Positions 6,919 to 15,462 of a stretch of 64,000 nucleotides of DNA are shown one piece after another. The translations under genes were made by a program, and so were the position numbers. This DNA comes from Neobacillus terrae (GTDB lineage: Bacteria > Bacillota > Bacilli > Bacillales > Cytobacillaceae), in NCBI RefSeq assembly GCF_011393025.1, contig NZ_JAAOEO010000015.1:34305-98304 (forward strand). The letters are read 5' to 3'. The notes under the pieces were generated by a model, which was not told the DNA's origin, ran no database searches, and saw only the letters and a list, made by a program, of their open reading frames with translations. Position 1 is the stretch's first letter; each line of letters opens with the position of its first letter.

Positions 6919-8280
6919 CTTTCTCTTTCCTCCTTTATTATGTAGAGAATCCGAACAAGGAAAATCCCGATTAATATTTAACGACATAAAAGCTGTATCA
7001 AATCAACTTAAAACTAAGAGTTCAATTAAAAATAAACAAAAATACTTGAGTTATAAGTTCACTGTTCGAACCTTAAATGAATTGACAGATAATGATATAA
7101 AAAGAAGTATCATTATAACTTCCGAAGGATAAGCATCTCCAAAAAAACTGTTGAAAGCAAATATATTGAGCAACTACAATGCTAACTCCTTAAATAAAAT
7201 GGAAGTGGCCTTTTTGTGTATTCTATAAAAATAAAAAGCCGTGATCTCTTTGCAGCTATAATTTGCCCTTTAGTACCAGAGATTTTGCAAATAATAATAA
7301 TTAAATAGGAGATAACATAATTTATAAACCGGGATATAGAGAAGATATGCATGCATTAGTATACCACTCATCGGGATTTCTCTACCTCATTCACCAAAAA
7401 AACAACTAATAATGATTCTCAATATAGCAGAAATAAGAGTTGCCCGAATGGTAAAACGGTAAATAATCCATATATATATTTAAATAATTGATCATATTAA
7501 AAGTATTATTACTCACTTTTAAAGTAAATATCATACTAACACTCCAATACCGCGCCTTTGGCAAATAGACTCAGGCTATTTCATGTTTACGCGCAGGCGA
7601 AACTATCATCACCATCTGGTGATTTAAAGTTTTAAGTGTTGAATTTGCGGTAATGTTTCATATAGCGGAAAGCACAACCGTAGCAAAAACCAACAAACAA
7701 GTATAGCAACAAGACACTCTTTAGGTGAAGATTGACTGTTCTTCTGGATATTTGAGATTATAACATTTCTTATAAAAACCAGGTTAACGGTGCAATTAAT
7801 CTTAGCAGGAGTCCTAAGACTTCTATTCATTTAGTTATTTATACAATCAATACAGGGTTGGGTATAAATATCCGGATAGAAATTGTTATATTTTTTAAAA
7901 TAAAGTATTTCCCTTTGGGTAAGGGGAGAGGGAGGACCACGAATAAGAGAGAAAAAAGACAACCTTTGTTCTTTTTTGTGGTGATTATGACAAAGAATGG
8001 CTGCTTGCGTACAACATATCAAACAAACCCGGTTCAAAAATTTCATCAAATACACTCCAGCAACAATGATCTGCTTTTGTTCTATAAGCTACTCCGAAAG
8101 AGAGTTATTCGGACAGGAGAAACAGGAAATGGCCAAAGGTAGTCTGAATGCAAGGGTGATTCGGACAGGCGAAGCAGGAAATTAACAAAGGCAGTCCGAA
8201 TACGAGGGGATTCAGAATAGATTAATAGGATGTATCTGACGCGAGGCATACAGAAGTTAACCAAAAGTTAGTACAAAAGA
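6919..8280. other. Gene-poor stretch of about 1.3 kb
   Basis: I find no gene here with a ribosome binding site and recognisable product. Short open frames on both strands look random. What can be seen is one Fur-box-like sequence near 7405-7422 (TAATAATGATTCTCAATA), the 52-nt-period repeat array at 8088-8218, and AT-rich sequence. It may be a degraded locus. Confidence 0.6.
8088..8218 (+). repeat. 52-nt-period hairpin repeat array 1
   Basis: ATTCGGAC-like blocks start at 8107, 8159 and 8210 (spacing 52 and 51 nt). Each is preceded by a pairing block (AGTCTGAAT, AGTCCGAAT) so that GTCYGAAT-loop-ATTCGGAC forms a hairpin of about 26 nt at every junction. The linker is purine-rich (GGAAATGGCCAAAGG). 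The same period and hairpin geometry recur at 31464-31715 and 45822-45920 with different stem sequences. Confidence 0.8.
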
Positions 8281-8316
8281 AAAGAATGGCTTGAAGAAGC
8301 TTCGAGCCATTCTCAG
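8280..8316 (-). terminator. Intrinsic terminator of the TerD/TerB fusion gene
   Basis: On the minus strand, GAGAATGGCTCGAAGC..AAGCCATTCTTTTCTTTT forms a hairpin with a T-rich tail just after the stop codon at 8323. Confidence 0.75.
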
Positions 8317-8322
8317 TTTGTT

Positions 8323-9726
8323 TTATGATAGAAATTCAGCTGGATTTAATCCGAGTTCTCCGCAAATTTCACTGACCATTTGCTTTTCATTCTGGTCAAA
8401 CTGACCATCAGCATACCCTATTGCGATGCAATAACGGGCAACCAGACGTGCGATTTCAGGTTTAGACCGAACCTTTCCAAGAGCCCTGAAAGCTTCCGCG
8501 CGGCCAAGCATTCGATCACTTTCTAAGCGCTGGATAAAATAGTTGAATTGTTGAATTACCTTATTAGTATCAAAAACACGAAGCTCTTCACTTTGATTTA
8601 CGAATTCAAGCATTTTTTGTCTTTCCGATTGATCCAGTCTTCCGTCTGCCATACTGACCAATGCACAGGCAGCTACCACTGCATCGAGCACATCCTGGCT
8701 TTTAAAACGGCTGAAAAGCTCCTGTGCCCGCCTTTTTTGCTGCATTGCCCATTCGGTAACATCCGTCTGTGATGGGGACCATGTATTTCCACAGCTCATG
8801 CATGAAAATTTCAGCTGATTTTTGCCAATAAATCCGCCCAGCAAGCCGATTGGTCCGAGGATTAGCCCTCCAATGGCAGCCTTCCCAAGTCCAAAACCTT
8901 TCTGTCCTGTCCTAACATTGGTAGAATGGCAGCGCGGGCAAACGATATTTTCTCCGCCATAGGTTTGGGCAGGTGAGTAGGAGCTTTGGCCAAACGAGTT
9001 TTGCCCAAATTGATGGGCTGGCTGATTAAATGACGGCTGGGTAGTCTGAAATCCAGCCGGACTGTATGAATTCTGTCCATATGCCCCTGTTTGTCCACTT
9101 TGGGATAACGGTTGGTTTTGTGCGGTAAAAGGTGCAGGAGCTGGAGGTGCATCATCAACCGTTACGCCGAAATTACGGCAAAGTGCGGCAAGACCTCCCT
9201 GAAATCCACTTGCAATGGCATTGAATTTCCATTCGCCATTGTGCCTGTATAATTCTGCAGCAACAATAGCGGTTTCCACCGTAAAGTCCCTGCCAAGATT
9301 AAATCGCAATATTTCTTCGTTTGTTTGCTCATTAAAAATTCGAACATAGGCATTTGATATCTGTCCAAAGCTTTGCCCTTTCATCTGGGCATCATGGATG
9401 GTAATCGTAAAGGCTATACGGTGGATGGCTGGAGGGACCAGACTTAAATTAATCCGTATTTGCTCATCATCCCTCTGTCCTGAACCTATCCGATTGTCCC
9501 CGCTGTATATTACAGACCCGTTCCCGCCTGTAGGATTATTGTAAAAAATAAAATCAAGATCATTTTGTACCTTACCTGTTTGTCCCAATAAAAAGGCGGA
9601 AGCATCCAGATCATAATTAGATCCAGAAGTATTAATGTTCCAGCCAAGCCCGACTACAACGTTTTGCAGACCAGGATGTGATTTTGTTAAGTCCACCTTT
9701 TGCCCTTTGCTTAATGTTACTCCCAA
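8323..9726 (-). CDS. TerD domain / zinc ribbon / TerB domain fusion protein
   Basis: A 467-residue multidomain protein. Residues about 1-175 are a TerD (calcium-binding stress) domain: VTLSKGQKVDLTK, GLGWNINTSGSNYDLDASAF and SGDNRIGSGQRDDEQI include the acidic Ca2+ loops. A Gln/Ser/Pro-rich linker (about 190-255) follows. Next is a CPRC...CMSC zinc-ribbon pair at about 260 and 305, separated by a glycine-rich hydrophobic hairpin (GGLILGPIGLLGGFIG). A C-terminal TerB-like domain repeats ADGRLDQSE and ADGQFDQNE. Single TerD and TerB proteins act in tellurite, phage or envelope-stress complexes; the fusion suggests one polypeptide joining both at a membrane. The TTG at 9726 is chosen for AAAGGAG 8 nt upstream. 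No terC or other ter genes are adjacent. Confidence 0.88.
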   Translation of the reverse strand: MGVTLSKGQKVDLTKSHPGLQNVVVGLGWNINTSGSNYDLDASAFLLGQTGKVQNDLDFIFYNNPTGGNGSVIYSGDNRIGSGQRDDEQIRINLSLVPPAIHRIAFTITIHDAQMKGQSFGQISNAYVRIFNEQTNEEILRFNLGRDFTVETAIVAAELYRHNGEWKFNAIASGFQGGLAALCRNFGVTVDDAPPAPAPFTAQNQPLSQSGQTGAYGQNSYSPAGFQTTQPSFNQPAHQFGQNSFGQSSYSPAQTYGGENIVCPRCHSTNVRTGQKGFGLGKAAIGGLILGPIGLLGGFIGKNQLKFSCMSCGNTWSPSQTDVTEWAMQQKRRAQELFSRFKSQDVLDAVVAACALVSMADGRLDQSERQKMLEFVNQSEELRVFDTNKVIQQFNYFIQRLESDRMLGRAEAFRALGKVRSKPEIARLVARYCIAIGYADGQFDQNEKQMVSEICGELGLNPAEFLS

Positions 9727-9971
9727 CTTGTTCACTCCTTTCAAATCATTTCTCTCAGGTTCTTTAAAAACTTTGATAAATATCGTTACGTTTAATCTCT
9801 TAAAAAGTTTCAATAGTAGTAAGGATATTTCAATAAAGCAAGGTAAATATTCATTTTGTATAAATATGGAAAAAGTGTAAGGTTTAGTTTGATTATAACT
9901 TCTTTTTAAACTCTAAGCGAACTATAACCATGAAAAAACAGGAAAGAAAGAATAGGAGTGGAGGAAGGCAA

Positions 9972-10459
9972 ATGGTATCTGCAGGGAAACTGATTGACTA
10001 TCATATATGGGCAACAAACAGGCTTTTAACTTATATTAATAAAACTTGCCCGGAGGCATTTGCCCAAAAAACAGAAAGTGTTTTTAATAGTATAAAAGAG
10101 ACAACAGAGCATTTATTTACAGTTGATCAGCTTTGGTTTAATCGTATTTTGGATAACAGAGAGGAAAACAAAGTGACATTCCGGAATGCGGAAGAAGCAG
10201 CAGAGAAATTTAATCGACTTCATTTGGATTTAAAAAACTTTTTAAAAGGAAGAAATCTTACCGAGACTGTGGCTTATAAAAACTCACTTGGGAATCTTTT
10301 GAAAACAGAGTTGAGGAACTTTGTACACATTTGGCTAATCACGGTACTTATCATCGGGGGAATATTACTGCAATGCTTTGGTCACTTGGACATAAAAGTA
10401 CTTCTACCGATTACATTTATTTTCTAAGAGAGGCAAACAATAAAAAGGACAAAGCCTAA
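9972..10459 (+). pseudogene. DinB-family protein, frameshifted
   Basis: The N-terminal 120 residues (MVSAGKLIDYHIWATNRLL, then TTEHLFTVDQLWFNRIL with the first metal-ligand His) are a DinB/YfiT four-helix domain, a bacillithiol-transferase-like fold. Near 10322-10333 the frame is lost. The +1 frame continues with the expected HLANHGTYHRGNITAML, carrying the other two His ligands, and runs to TAA at 10457-10459. The first frame instead runs to 10427 through unrelated hydrophobic residues. The start at 9972 has GGAGGAAGG upstream. A sequencing error is possible, but as given the protein lacks its metal site. Confidence 0.88.
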
Positions 10460-10480
10460 ATCTCAGGCTTTGTCCTTAAA
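10441..10480 (+). terminator. Intrinsic terminator after the dinB-like gene
   Basis: AAGGACAAAGCCT..AGGCTTTGTCCTTAAATTT is a perfect 13-bp stem. It overlaps the end of the shifted dinB frame, which supports that frame as the original C-terminus. Confidence 0.85.
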
Positions 10481-10529
10481 TTTATGGGGATGGATACAAA
10501 ATCAGGTAGTTACGAATTCCTGAATTTTT

Positions 10530-11951
10530 TTAATAAACAACAACTGGCTCATACGTACTAAGATTATCATACACGCTTTTCATAATATTAACTGGCGTAT
10601 TGACGCAGCCGCCCGAGCCTGCCGTAAGATAGGCATTGCTTGCCCAGTTTTTCCGCCAGCTTGCATCATGGAAACCTTGTCCTCCGTTTGTAAAAGGAGC
10701 CCAGTAATTTACCTTTACAGAGTAATGTGGATTTCCGGCTTCGCTGCCAGTGAGCGTAGATGGCGATCGTTTATAGAGGATATACCACACGCCCGGTGAT
10801 GTATCTTCATGCGTGTTATGCCTTCCGGTTACCACATTTGTTGTGACAGCCAATTTTCCACTTTTGTAAATCCAAATTCGCTGCTCCTTAATGGATACTT
10901 CTGCATAGGTGTCGCCGATGCCATTGTTCGTAGTGGTTTTATACCCGTAGCCTTCATTGGTCCAGCCATGACCATAAATGTTTGAGGCAGAAATAGATTT
11001 TTCTCCATTTTCAAAAGCCTTTTTAACAAGCTCCGTTTCCTTCTCAACATTTAATGCCCAGCCATAGCCTTGTCCTTTTACCGATATGACAGAGCCTGAA
11101 TGGGTTTTAAAGGTGAAATTTTTATCTAGTGTAGACTGGGAATGATCAATTTCAGCAATCTTCTCCTTAATACCACTCGGGTCAATTGTAATCTTCATAT
11201 CTTTTGAAACAGAGGCATTTTTAATTAAATCACTTGCTTTTAAAGTAGTGGCTCTGTCCTGTACCTTATAATCAAGACTCTGTTGAAGGAGGCCTTGCAG
11301 CAATTTCTTTTCCTCTTTTATAACCGGACTGTTTTCTTTAATAGGCTGAATGTACACAGGTTTGAGATAGATATCGCTGCTATATTCCTGTTTCTTACAA
11401 TCCTCCATGAGACTGGCAACATCATACTGTTTTCCATTCATGCCATTGGAGACAATGATTTTGCCTTCTTCCAGCTTTGCTTCCGCGTTCCGGGGGGCTT
11501 TTAGGTTTTTATTCATTGTTATGAGCTTTTTTTCTACAAGCCTTTTCATGGTTTGGCTTCGATACTGATCCGCGTTTTTAGGGATCATTATAAAGTTTTT
11601 TGCATTTGAGGATGGAAAAATTGTCTGCTGGCTTTTAAGTATTTTTTCCACTTCAGGTAAATCGGTATCCGTAAATCCCATATGCGTATCTATTTCATCT
11701 AGAATTTGCTGTTTCCCAACATAGACTTTATTTTTTAATACAGATGTATTTAATCTTTTAATTGCCTGATTGGCCGTCAATCCACCAACGTTTTTGTTAT
11801 TAATTGTGATCTGCGAATTGAAGTGGGTTGTCTGATAATAGCCTAGTCCCGCCACTAACAGGGCAAGAAGAATGAATATTCCCGTTATGATAAACTTCCT
11901 GCTTGTTTTCTTCTTCGTTCCCGCAACTGTAACATTCGCCATGCTGCTCAT
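10530..11951 (-). CDS. L,D-transpeptidase with YkuD and PG_binding_4 domains
   Basis: A 473-residue membrane-anchored enzyme. One N-terminal transmembrane helix (residues about 18-38) is followed by an extracellular PG_binding_4 region (about 60-310) and a C-terminal YkuD catalytic domain (about 340-473). The active-site block GFHDASWRKNWASNAYLTAG leads into SGGCVNTP, giving the conserved His and catalytic Cys. Such enzymes form 3-3 cross-links or modify peptidoglycan from tetrapeptide stems. The ATG at 11951 follows GGAGGGAATGTGA. It is monocistronic, divergent from csoR. Confidence 0.93.
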   Translation of the reverse strand: MSSMANVTVAGTKKKTSRKFIITGIFILLALLVAGLGYYQTTHFNSQITINNKNVGGLTANQAIKRLNTSVLKNKVYVGKQQILDEIDTHMGFTDTDLPEVEKILKSQQTIFPSSNAKNFIMIPKNADQYRSQTMKRLVEKKLITMNKNLKAPRNAEAKLEEGKIIVSNGMNGKQYDVASLMEDCKKQEYSSDIYLKPVYIQPIKENSPVIKEEKKLLQGLLQQSLDYKVQDRATTLKASDLIKNASVSKDMKITIDPSGIKEKIAEIDHSQSTLDKNFTFKTHSGSVISVKGQGYGWALNVEKETELVKKAFENGEKSISASNIYGHGWTNEGYGYKTTTNNGIGDTYAEVSIKEQRIWIYKSGKLAVTTNVVTGRHNTHEDTSPGVWYILYKRSPSTLTGSEAGNPHYSVKVNYWAPFTNGGQGFHDASWRKNWASNAYLTAGSGGCVNTPVNIMKSVYDNLSTYEPVVVY

Positions 11952-12243
11952 TCACATTCCCTCCGCGTACCTATTTACCCAGGTACCAACTTTCTCTTCT
12001 TTTAGCTATTTTTTCTATCCAAACTATCGAATAGTTTACTCCATTCTTCTTAATTAATCACTATAAATATTAATAGATTTGTTAGTGCCGAATTTGTCGC
12101 AATTTGTAAAGGATAAAAAAATATTTTCACGGGGTTTTAATACTCTATTTCCGCCCTTTAAATTGTGCCAAAATCAAATTAATTTAAGTATCAAATTTGT
12201 AATGATAAATAAAATATTCATTGTTAACAGTTCTGTCACTTTA

Positions 12244-12262
12244 CATACCCTAACGGGGTATG
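12244..12262. promoter_or_regulatory. CsoR-type operator upstream of csoR-copZ
   Basis: CATACCC-TAACG-GGGTATG is a near-perfect palindrome of the form TACCC-N5-GGGTA, 28 nt upstream of the csoR start. A matching palindrome lies in the copA promoter. CsoR releases such sites on binding Cu(I). Confidence 0.85.
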
Positions 12263-12290
12263 CTTAAATTAGGGTAAAGGAGGCTGAGTA

Positions 12291-12626
12291 ATGCTTTTTG
12301 AAGATGAAGAAATCGAGGTTGATGATGCCTGTTGTTCTCATAGCGACCGTAAAAGCCACCATTCTGAAAAAGTGAAGAAAAATTTGGTTACAAGGCTTAA
12401 TCGCATTGAAGGGCAAATTCGCGGTATAAAAGGTTTAATTGAAAAAGATACTTACTGTGATGATGTCATTACACAAATTTCAGCTACCCAGTCAGCCTTA
12501 AACAGTGTGGCAAAACTTTTGCTTGAAGGCCATATGAAGACATGTGTGGTAGAGAGAATCCAGGAAGGGGACCTGGAAGTCCTGGATGAAGTTCTTTTAA
12601 CAGTTCAAAAATTAATGAAAAAATAG
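12291..12626 (+). CDS. csoR: Copper-sensing transcriptional repressor CsoR
   Basis: A 111-residue all-helical repressor of the CsoR/RcnR family. It shows RLNRIEGQIRGIKGLIEKDTYCDDVITQ, here split by function: RIEGQIRGIKG contacts DNA, YCDDV carries the first Cu ligand, and GHMKTC supplies the His and second Cys. The C-H-C triad is complete, so Cu(I) is the likely inducer. The N-terminus has an extra Cys/His-rich stretch (DACCSHSDRKSHHSEK) typical of Bacillus CsoR. The start at 12291 follows AAAGGAGGCTGAGT. It forms an operon with copZ, 12 nt downstream, and an operator precedes it. Confidence 0.96.
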   Translation: MLFEDEEIEVDDACCSHSDRKSHHSEKVKKNLVTRLNRIEGQIRGIKGLIEKDTYCDDVITQISATQSALNSVAKLLLEGHMKTCVVERIQEGDLEVLDEVLLTVQKLMKK

Positions 12627-12638
12627 GAGGAGATTATA

Positions 12639-12845
12639 ATGGAAACAGCTACTCTAAGCGTAAAAGGTATGTCATGCGATCATTGTGTAAAAGCAGTTGA
12701 AGGAAGCGTAGGAAAATTAAACGGAGTTGAAAGAGTACTTGTAGACCTTAATAAAGGCCAAGTTGTTGTTGAGTTTAATGCAGACCAGGTTAATCTCGAC
12801 CAAATTAAAGAAACAATAGATGATCAAGGATACGATGTTGTTTAA
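12639..12845 (+). CDS. copZ: Copper chaperone CopZ
   Basis: A 68-residue heavy-metal-associated domain with the Cu(I)-binding GMSCDHC near residue 9 and the usual beta-alpha-beta-beta-alpha-beta pattern ending DDQGYDVV. CopZ carries Cu(I) in the cytosol to the N-terminal domains of CopA and also helps derepress CsoR. It lies directly after csoR with AGGAGGAGATTATA before the ATG, and is followed by a hairpin terminator at 12858-12893. Confidence 0.96.
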   Translation: METATLSVKGMSCDHCVKAVEGSVGKLNGVERVLVDLNKGQVVVEFNADQVNLDQIKETIDDQGYDVV

Positions 12846-12857
12846 TTATTAGCTTAA

Positions 12858-12893
12858 AATATAGCCCTTGCGCCTTCGCGTTGGGGCTTTCTT
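12858..12893 (+). terminator. Terminator after copZ
   Basis: AGCCCTTGCGC-CTTC-GCGTTGGGGCT stem with wobble pairs, followed by TTCTTT. It separates csoR-copZ from the independently promoted copA. Confidence 0.7.
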
Positions 12894-12952
12894 TAACCAA
12901 ATGGATTTATACATATCGAGGTGTCCAATTTTAAAAAAATAGATAAAATCGT

Positions 12953-12981
12953 TTGACTTATACCCTACATGGGTATAGTAT
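12953..12981 (+). promoter_or_regulatory. copA promoter with embedded CsoR operator
   Basis: TTGACT at 12953-12958 is followed 17 nt later by TAGTAT/TATAAA-like sequence. The whole spacer is the palindrome TATACCC-TACAT-GGGTATA (12959-12977). A repressor bound there would cover both promoter elements. Confidence 0.85.
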
Positions 12982-13020
12982 AAATATCATAATGAGATTC
13001 AAAACAGGGAGGAACGTACA

Positions 13021-15435
13021 ATGGGTTCGCTTAAAGAAGTACAACTGCCGATCACCGGGATGACATGTGCAGCCTGTTCAGCCAGAATCGAAAAAGGTTT
13101 GAAGAAAATAGATGGAGTATCGGAAGCCAACGTCAACTTGGCTTTAGAAAAAGCTTCATTAAAATACAATCCTGAAATGACAAACGTAGCAGCTTTTGAA
13201 AAAAAAATCAGTGACTTAGGTTACAGAGTCGCAGCAGAAAAAGCAGAATTTGACATTATGGGAATGACATGTGCAGCCTGTTCCGCAAGGATTGAAAAGG
13301 GTTTGAATAAACTGGAGGGTGTTAAAACAGCCACCGTTAACCTTGCACTTGAATCAGCAAGTGTCGAATATAATCCATCCCAGTTAAATATTCAGGAAAT
13401 CATAGGCCGGGTTGAAAAGCTGGGCTATCAGGCAAAAGTTAAACAGGAAAATGAAGAAACTTCGGATTATCGTGAAAAAGAAATTGAGAAGCAAAAAGGA
13501 AAATTTGTATTCTCCGTTATTTTAGCCTTCCCGCTGCTTTGGGCGATGGTGAGCCACTTTAAATTTACTTCCTTTATCTATTTACCAGACATGCTGATGA
13601 ATCCATGGGTACAATTTGCTCTGGCAACACCCATACAGTTTGTTATAGGAAAACAGTTTTATGTGGGAGCTTTTAAAGCATTGCGCAACGGAAGCGCTAA
13701 TATGGACGTACTGGTTGCTTTAGGAACCTCCGCTGCCTATTTTTACAGCTTGTATTTGTCAATTACTTCAATAGATTCGCAAGGTCCTATGGTCGATCTT
13801 TATTTTGAAACAAGTGCTGTTCTTATTACCCTTATCATTCTCGGAAAATTATTCGAAGCAAGGGCTAAGGGGCGGTCATCTGAAGCCATAAAAAAGTTGA
13901 TGGGACTTCAGGCTAAAACTGCAACTGTTTTTCGGAATGGAACAGAAATGGAAGTCCCTCTTGAACAGGTTGTGGTGGGTGACATTCTTTATGTGAAGCC
14001 GGGAGAGAAGGTTCCGGTAGACGGTGAAATTGCTGAGGGACGATCAGCCCTAGATGAATCGATGCTCACTGGAGAAAGTGTGCCTGTTGATAAAATGGTC
14101 GGCGACGCAGTCATTGGAGCAACCATTAATAAAAATGGCTTTTTAAAAATTAAAGCCACTAAAGTAGGAAGGGATACTGCATTAGCCCAGATTATTAAAG
14201 TAGTCGAAGAAGCCCAGGGTTCTAAGGCTCCAATTCAGCGGCTTGCTGATAAAATATCAGGTATTTTTGTCCCAGTCGTTGTAGGCCTTGCCGTCATCAC
14301 TTTTCTAATCTGGTATTTTTGGGTAAGTCCTGGTGAATTTGCAGAAGCACTTGAAAAATTAATAGCAGTTCTCGTTATTGCATGTCCATGTGCTCTCGGA
14401 CTTGCAACTCCGACTTCCATTATGGCAGGTTCAGGTCGTGCCGCCGAGTTTGGTGTGCTATTTAAAGGTGGGGAACATCTTGAATTAACTCACCGTATTA
14501 CTACGGTCGTTCTTGATAAAACAGGAACTGTTACAAATGGCAAACCAGTTCTAACGGATCTAATTATTGATGGAGATATGGATGAGAAAGCATTTGGAAG
14601 ACTGGTTGGAGCTGCCGAGAGAAAATCAGAGCATCCCCTTGCAGAAGCCATCGTTCAGGGAATTAAAGAAAGAAATATTGAAATGGCTGAGGCAGAGGAG
14701 TTTGAAGCAATTCCGGGCTTTGGAATAAAAGCTGTTGCTGAAGGCAGAACCTTACAAATCGGAACCCGAAGACTGATGAAGAAATATGAAGTTAATCTGG
14801 GTTCTGCTGAGAAACAAATGGAGACCCTCGAGGAGAACGGAAAAACAGCAATGCTAGTGGCAATAGATGGAAAATATACAGGAATTGTAGCAGTGGCCGA
14901 CACAGTTAAAGAAACATCAAAGCAGGCAATCAAGCGCCTTAAAGATCTTGGACTTGAAGTTATTATGATAACCGGAGACAACCAGCGTACTGCACAGTCT
15001 ATTGCTAATCAGGTAGGAATTGATTCCGTAATCGCGGAAGTCCTTCCTGAGGGCAAGGCTGAAGAAGTGAAAAAACTTCAGCTTCAGGGAAAAAAGGTTG
15101 CTATGGTTGGTGACGGTATTAACGATGCACCTGCTCTAGCTCATTCGGATATTGGAATGGCCATTGGAACTGGAACCGATGTGGCGATGGAAGCCGCCGA
15201 TATCACCCTTATGAGAGGTGACTTAAACAGCATTGCAGATGCTATTATTATGAGCAAGAAAACTATTAGAAACATTAAACAGAATTTATTTTGGGCTTTC
15301 GGCTATAACACTTTAGGTATACCTGTTGCGGCATTAGGATTTTTAGCTCCGTGGCTTGCAGGAGCAGCTATGGCTTTCAGTTCAGTTTCTGTTGTTCTGA
15401 ATGCCCTCAGGCTTCAGCGGGTTAATCTAAAATAA
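13021..15435 (+). CDS. copA: Cu(I)-translocating P1B-type ATPase CopA
   Basis: An 804-residue copper exporter. Two N-terminal metal-binding domains each carry GMTCAACSARIEKGL (residues about 13 and 80). Eight membrane helices follow, with the ion-path motif CPCALGLATPTS. The actuator has the LTGES loop, the phosphorylation site is DKTGTVTNGKP, the nucleotide domain has SEHPLAEA, and the hinge is MVGDGINDAPAL. The last helices end in the AFSSVSVVLNALRL motif (M-SS type) typical of Cu(I) transporters. The ATG at 13021 follows GGGAGGAACGTACA. It has its own CsoR-controlled promoter, and a His-rich exported protein gene follows 27 nt downstream. Confidence 0.98.
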   Translation: MGSLKEVQLPITGMTCAACSARIEKGLKKIDGVSEANVNLALEKASLKYNPEMTNVAAFEKKISDLGYRVAAEKAEFDIMGMTCAACSARIEKGLNKLEGVKTATVNLALESASVEYNPSQLNIQEIIGRVEKLGYQAKVKQENEETSDYREKEIEKQKGKFVFSVILAFPLLWAMVSHFKFTSFIYLPDMLMNPWVQFALATPIQFVIGKQFYVGAFKALRNGSANMDVLVALGTSAAYFYSLYLSITSIDSQGPMVDLYFETSAVLITLIILGKLFEARAKGRSSEAIKKLMGLQAKTATVFRNGTEMEVPLEQVVVGDILYVKPGEKVPVDGEIAEGRSALDESMLTGESVPVDKMVGDAVIGATINKNGFLKIKATKVGRDTALAQIIKVVEEAQGSKAPIQRLADKISGIFVPVVVGLAVITFLIWYFWVSPGEFAEALEKLIAVLVIACPCALGLATPTSIMAGSGRAAEFGVLFKGGEHLELTHRITTVVLDKTGTVTNGKPVLTDLIIDGDMDEKAFGRLVGAAERKSEHPLAEAIVQGIKERNIEMAEAEEFEAIPGFGIKAVAEGRTLQIGTRRLMKKYEVNLGSAEKQMETLEENGKTAMLVAIDGKYTGIVAVADTVKETSKQAIKRLKDLGLEVIMITGDNQRTAQSIANQVGIDSVIAEVLPEGKAEEVKKLQLQGKKVAMVGDGINDAPALAHSDIGMAIGTGTDVAMEAADITLMRGDLNSIADAIIMSKKTIRNIKQNLFWAFGYNTLGIPVAALGFLAPWLAGAAMAFSSVSVVLNALRLQRVNLK

Positions 15436-15462
15436 TAAGCTAACCGGGTAAGGGGTGGAAGA

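Noticed and set aside
7997..8185. Protein-coding gene with repeated RVIRTG sequence
   Set aside because: The peptide repeat is only the translation of the 52-nt DNA repeat; there is no ribosome binding site and hairpin pairing explains the conservation better.
8088..8218. CRISPR array
   Set aside because: The 52-nt units are almost wholly conserved, with no alternation of repeats and unique spacers, and no cas gene is in the window.
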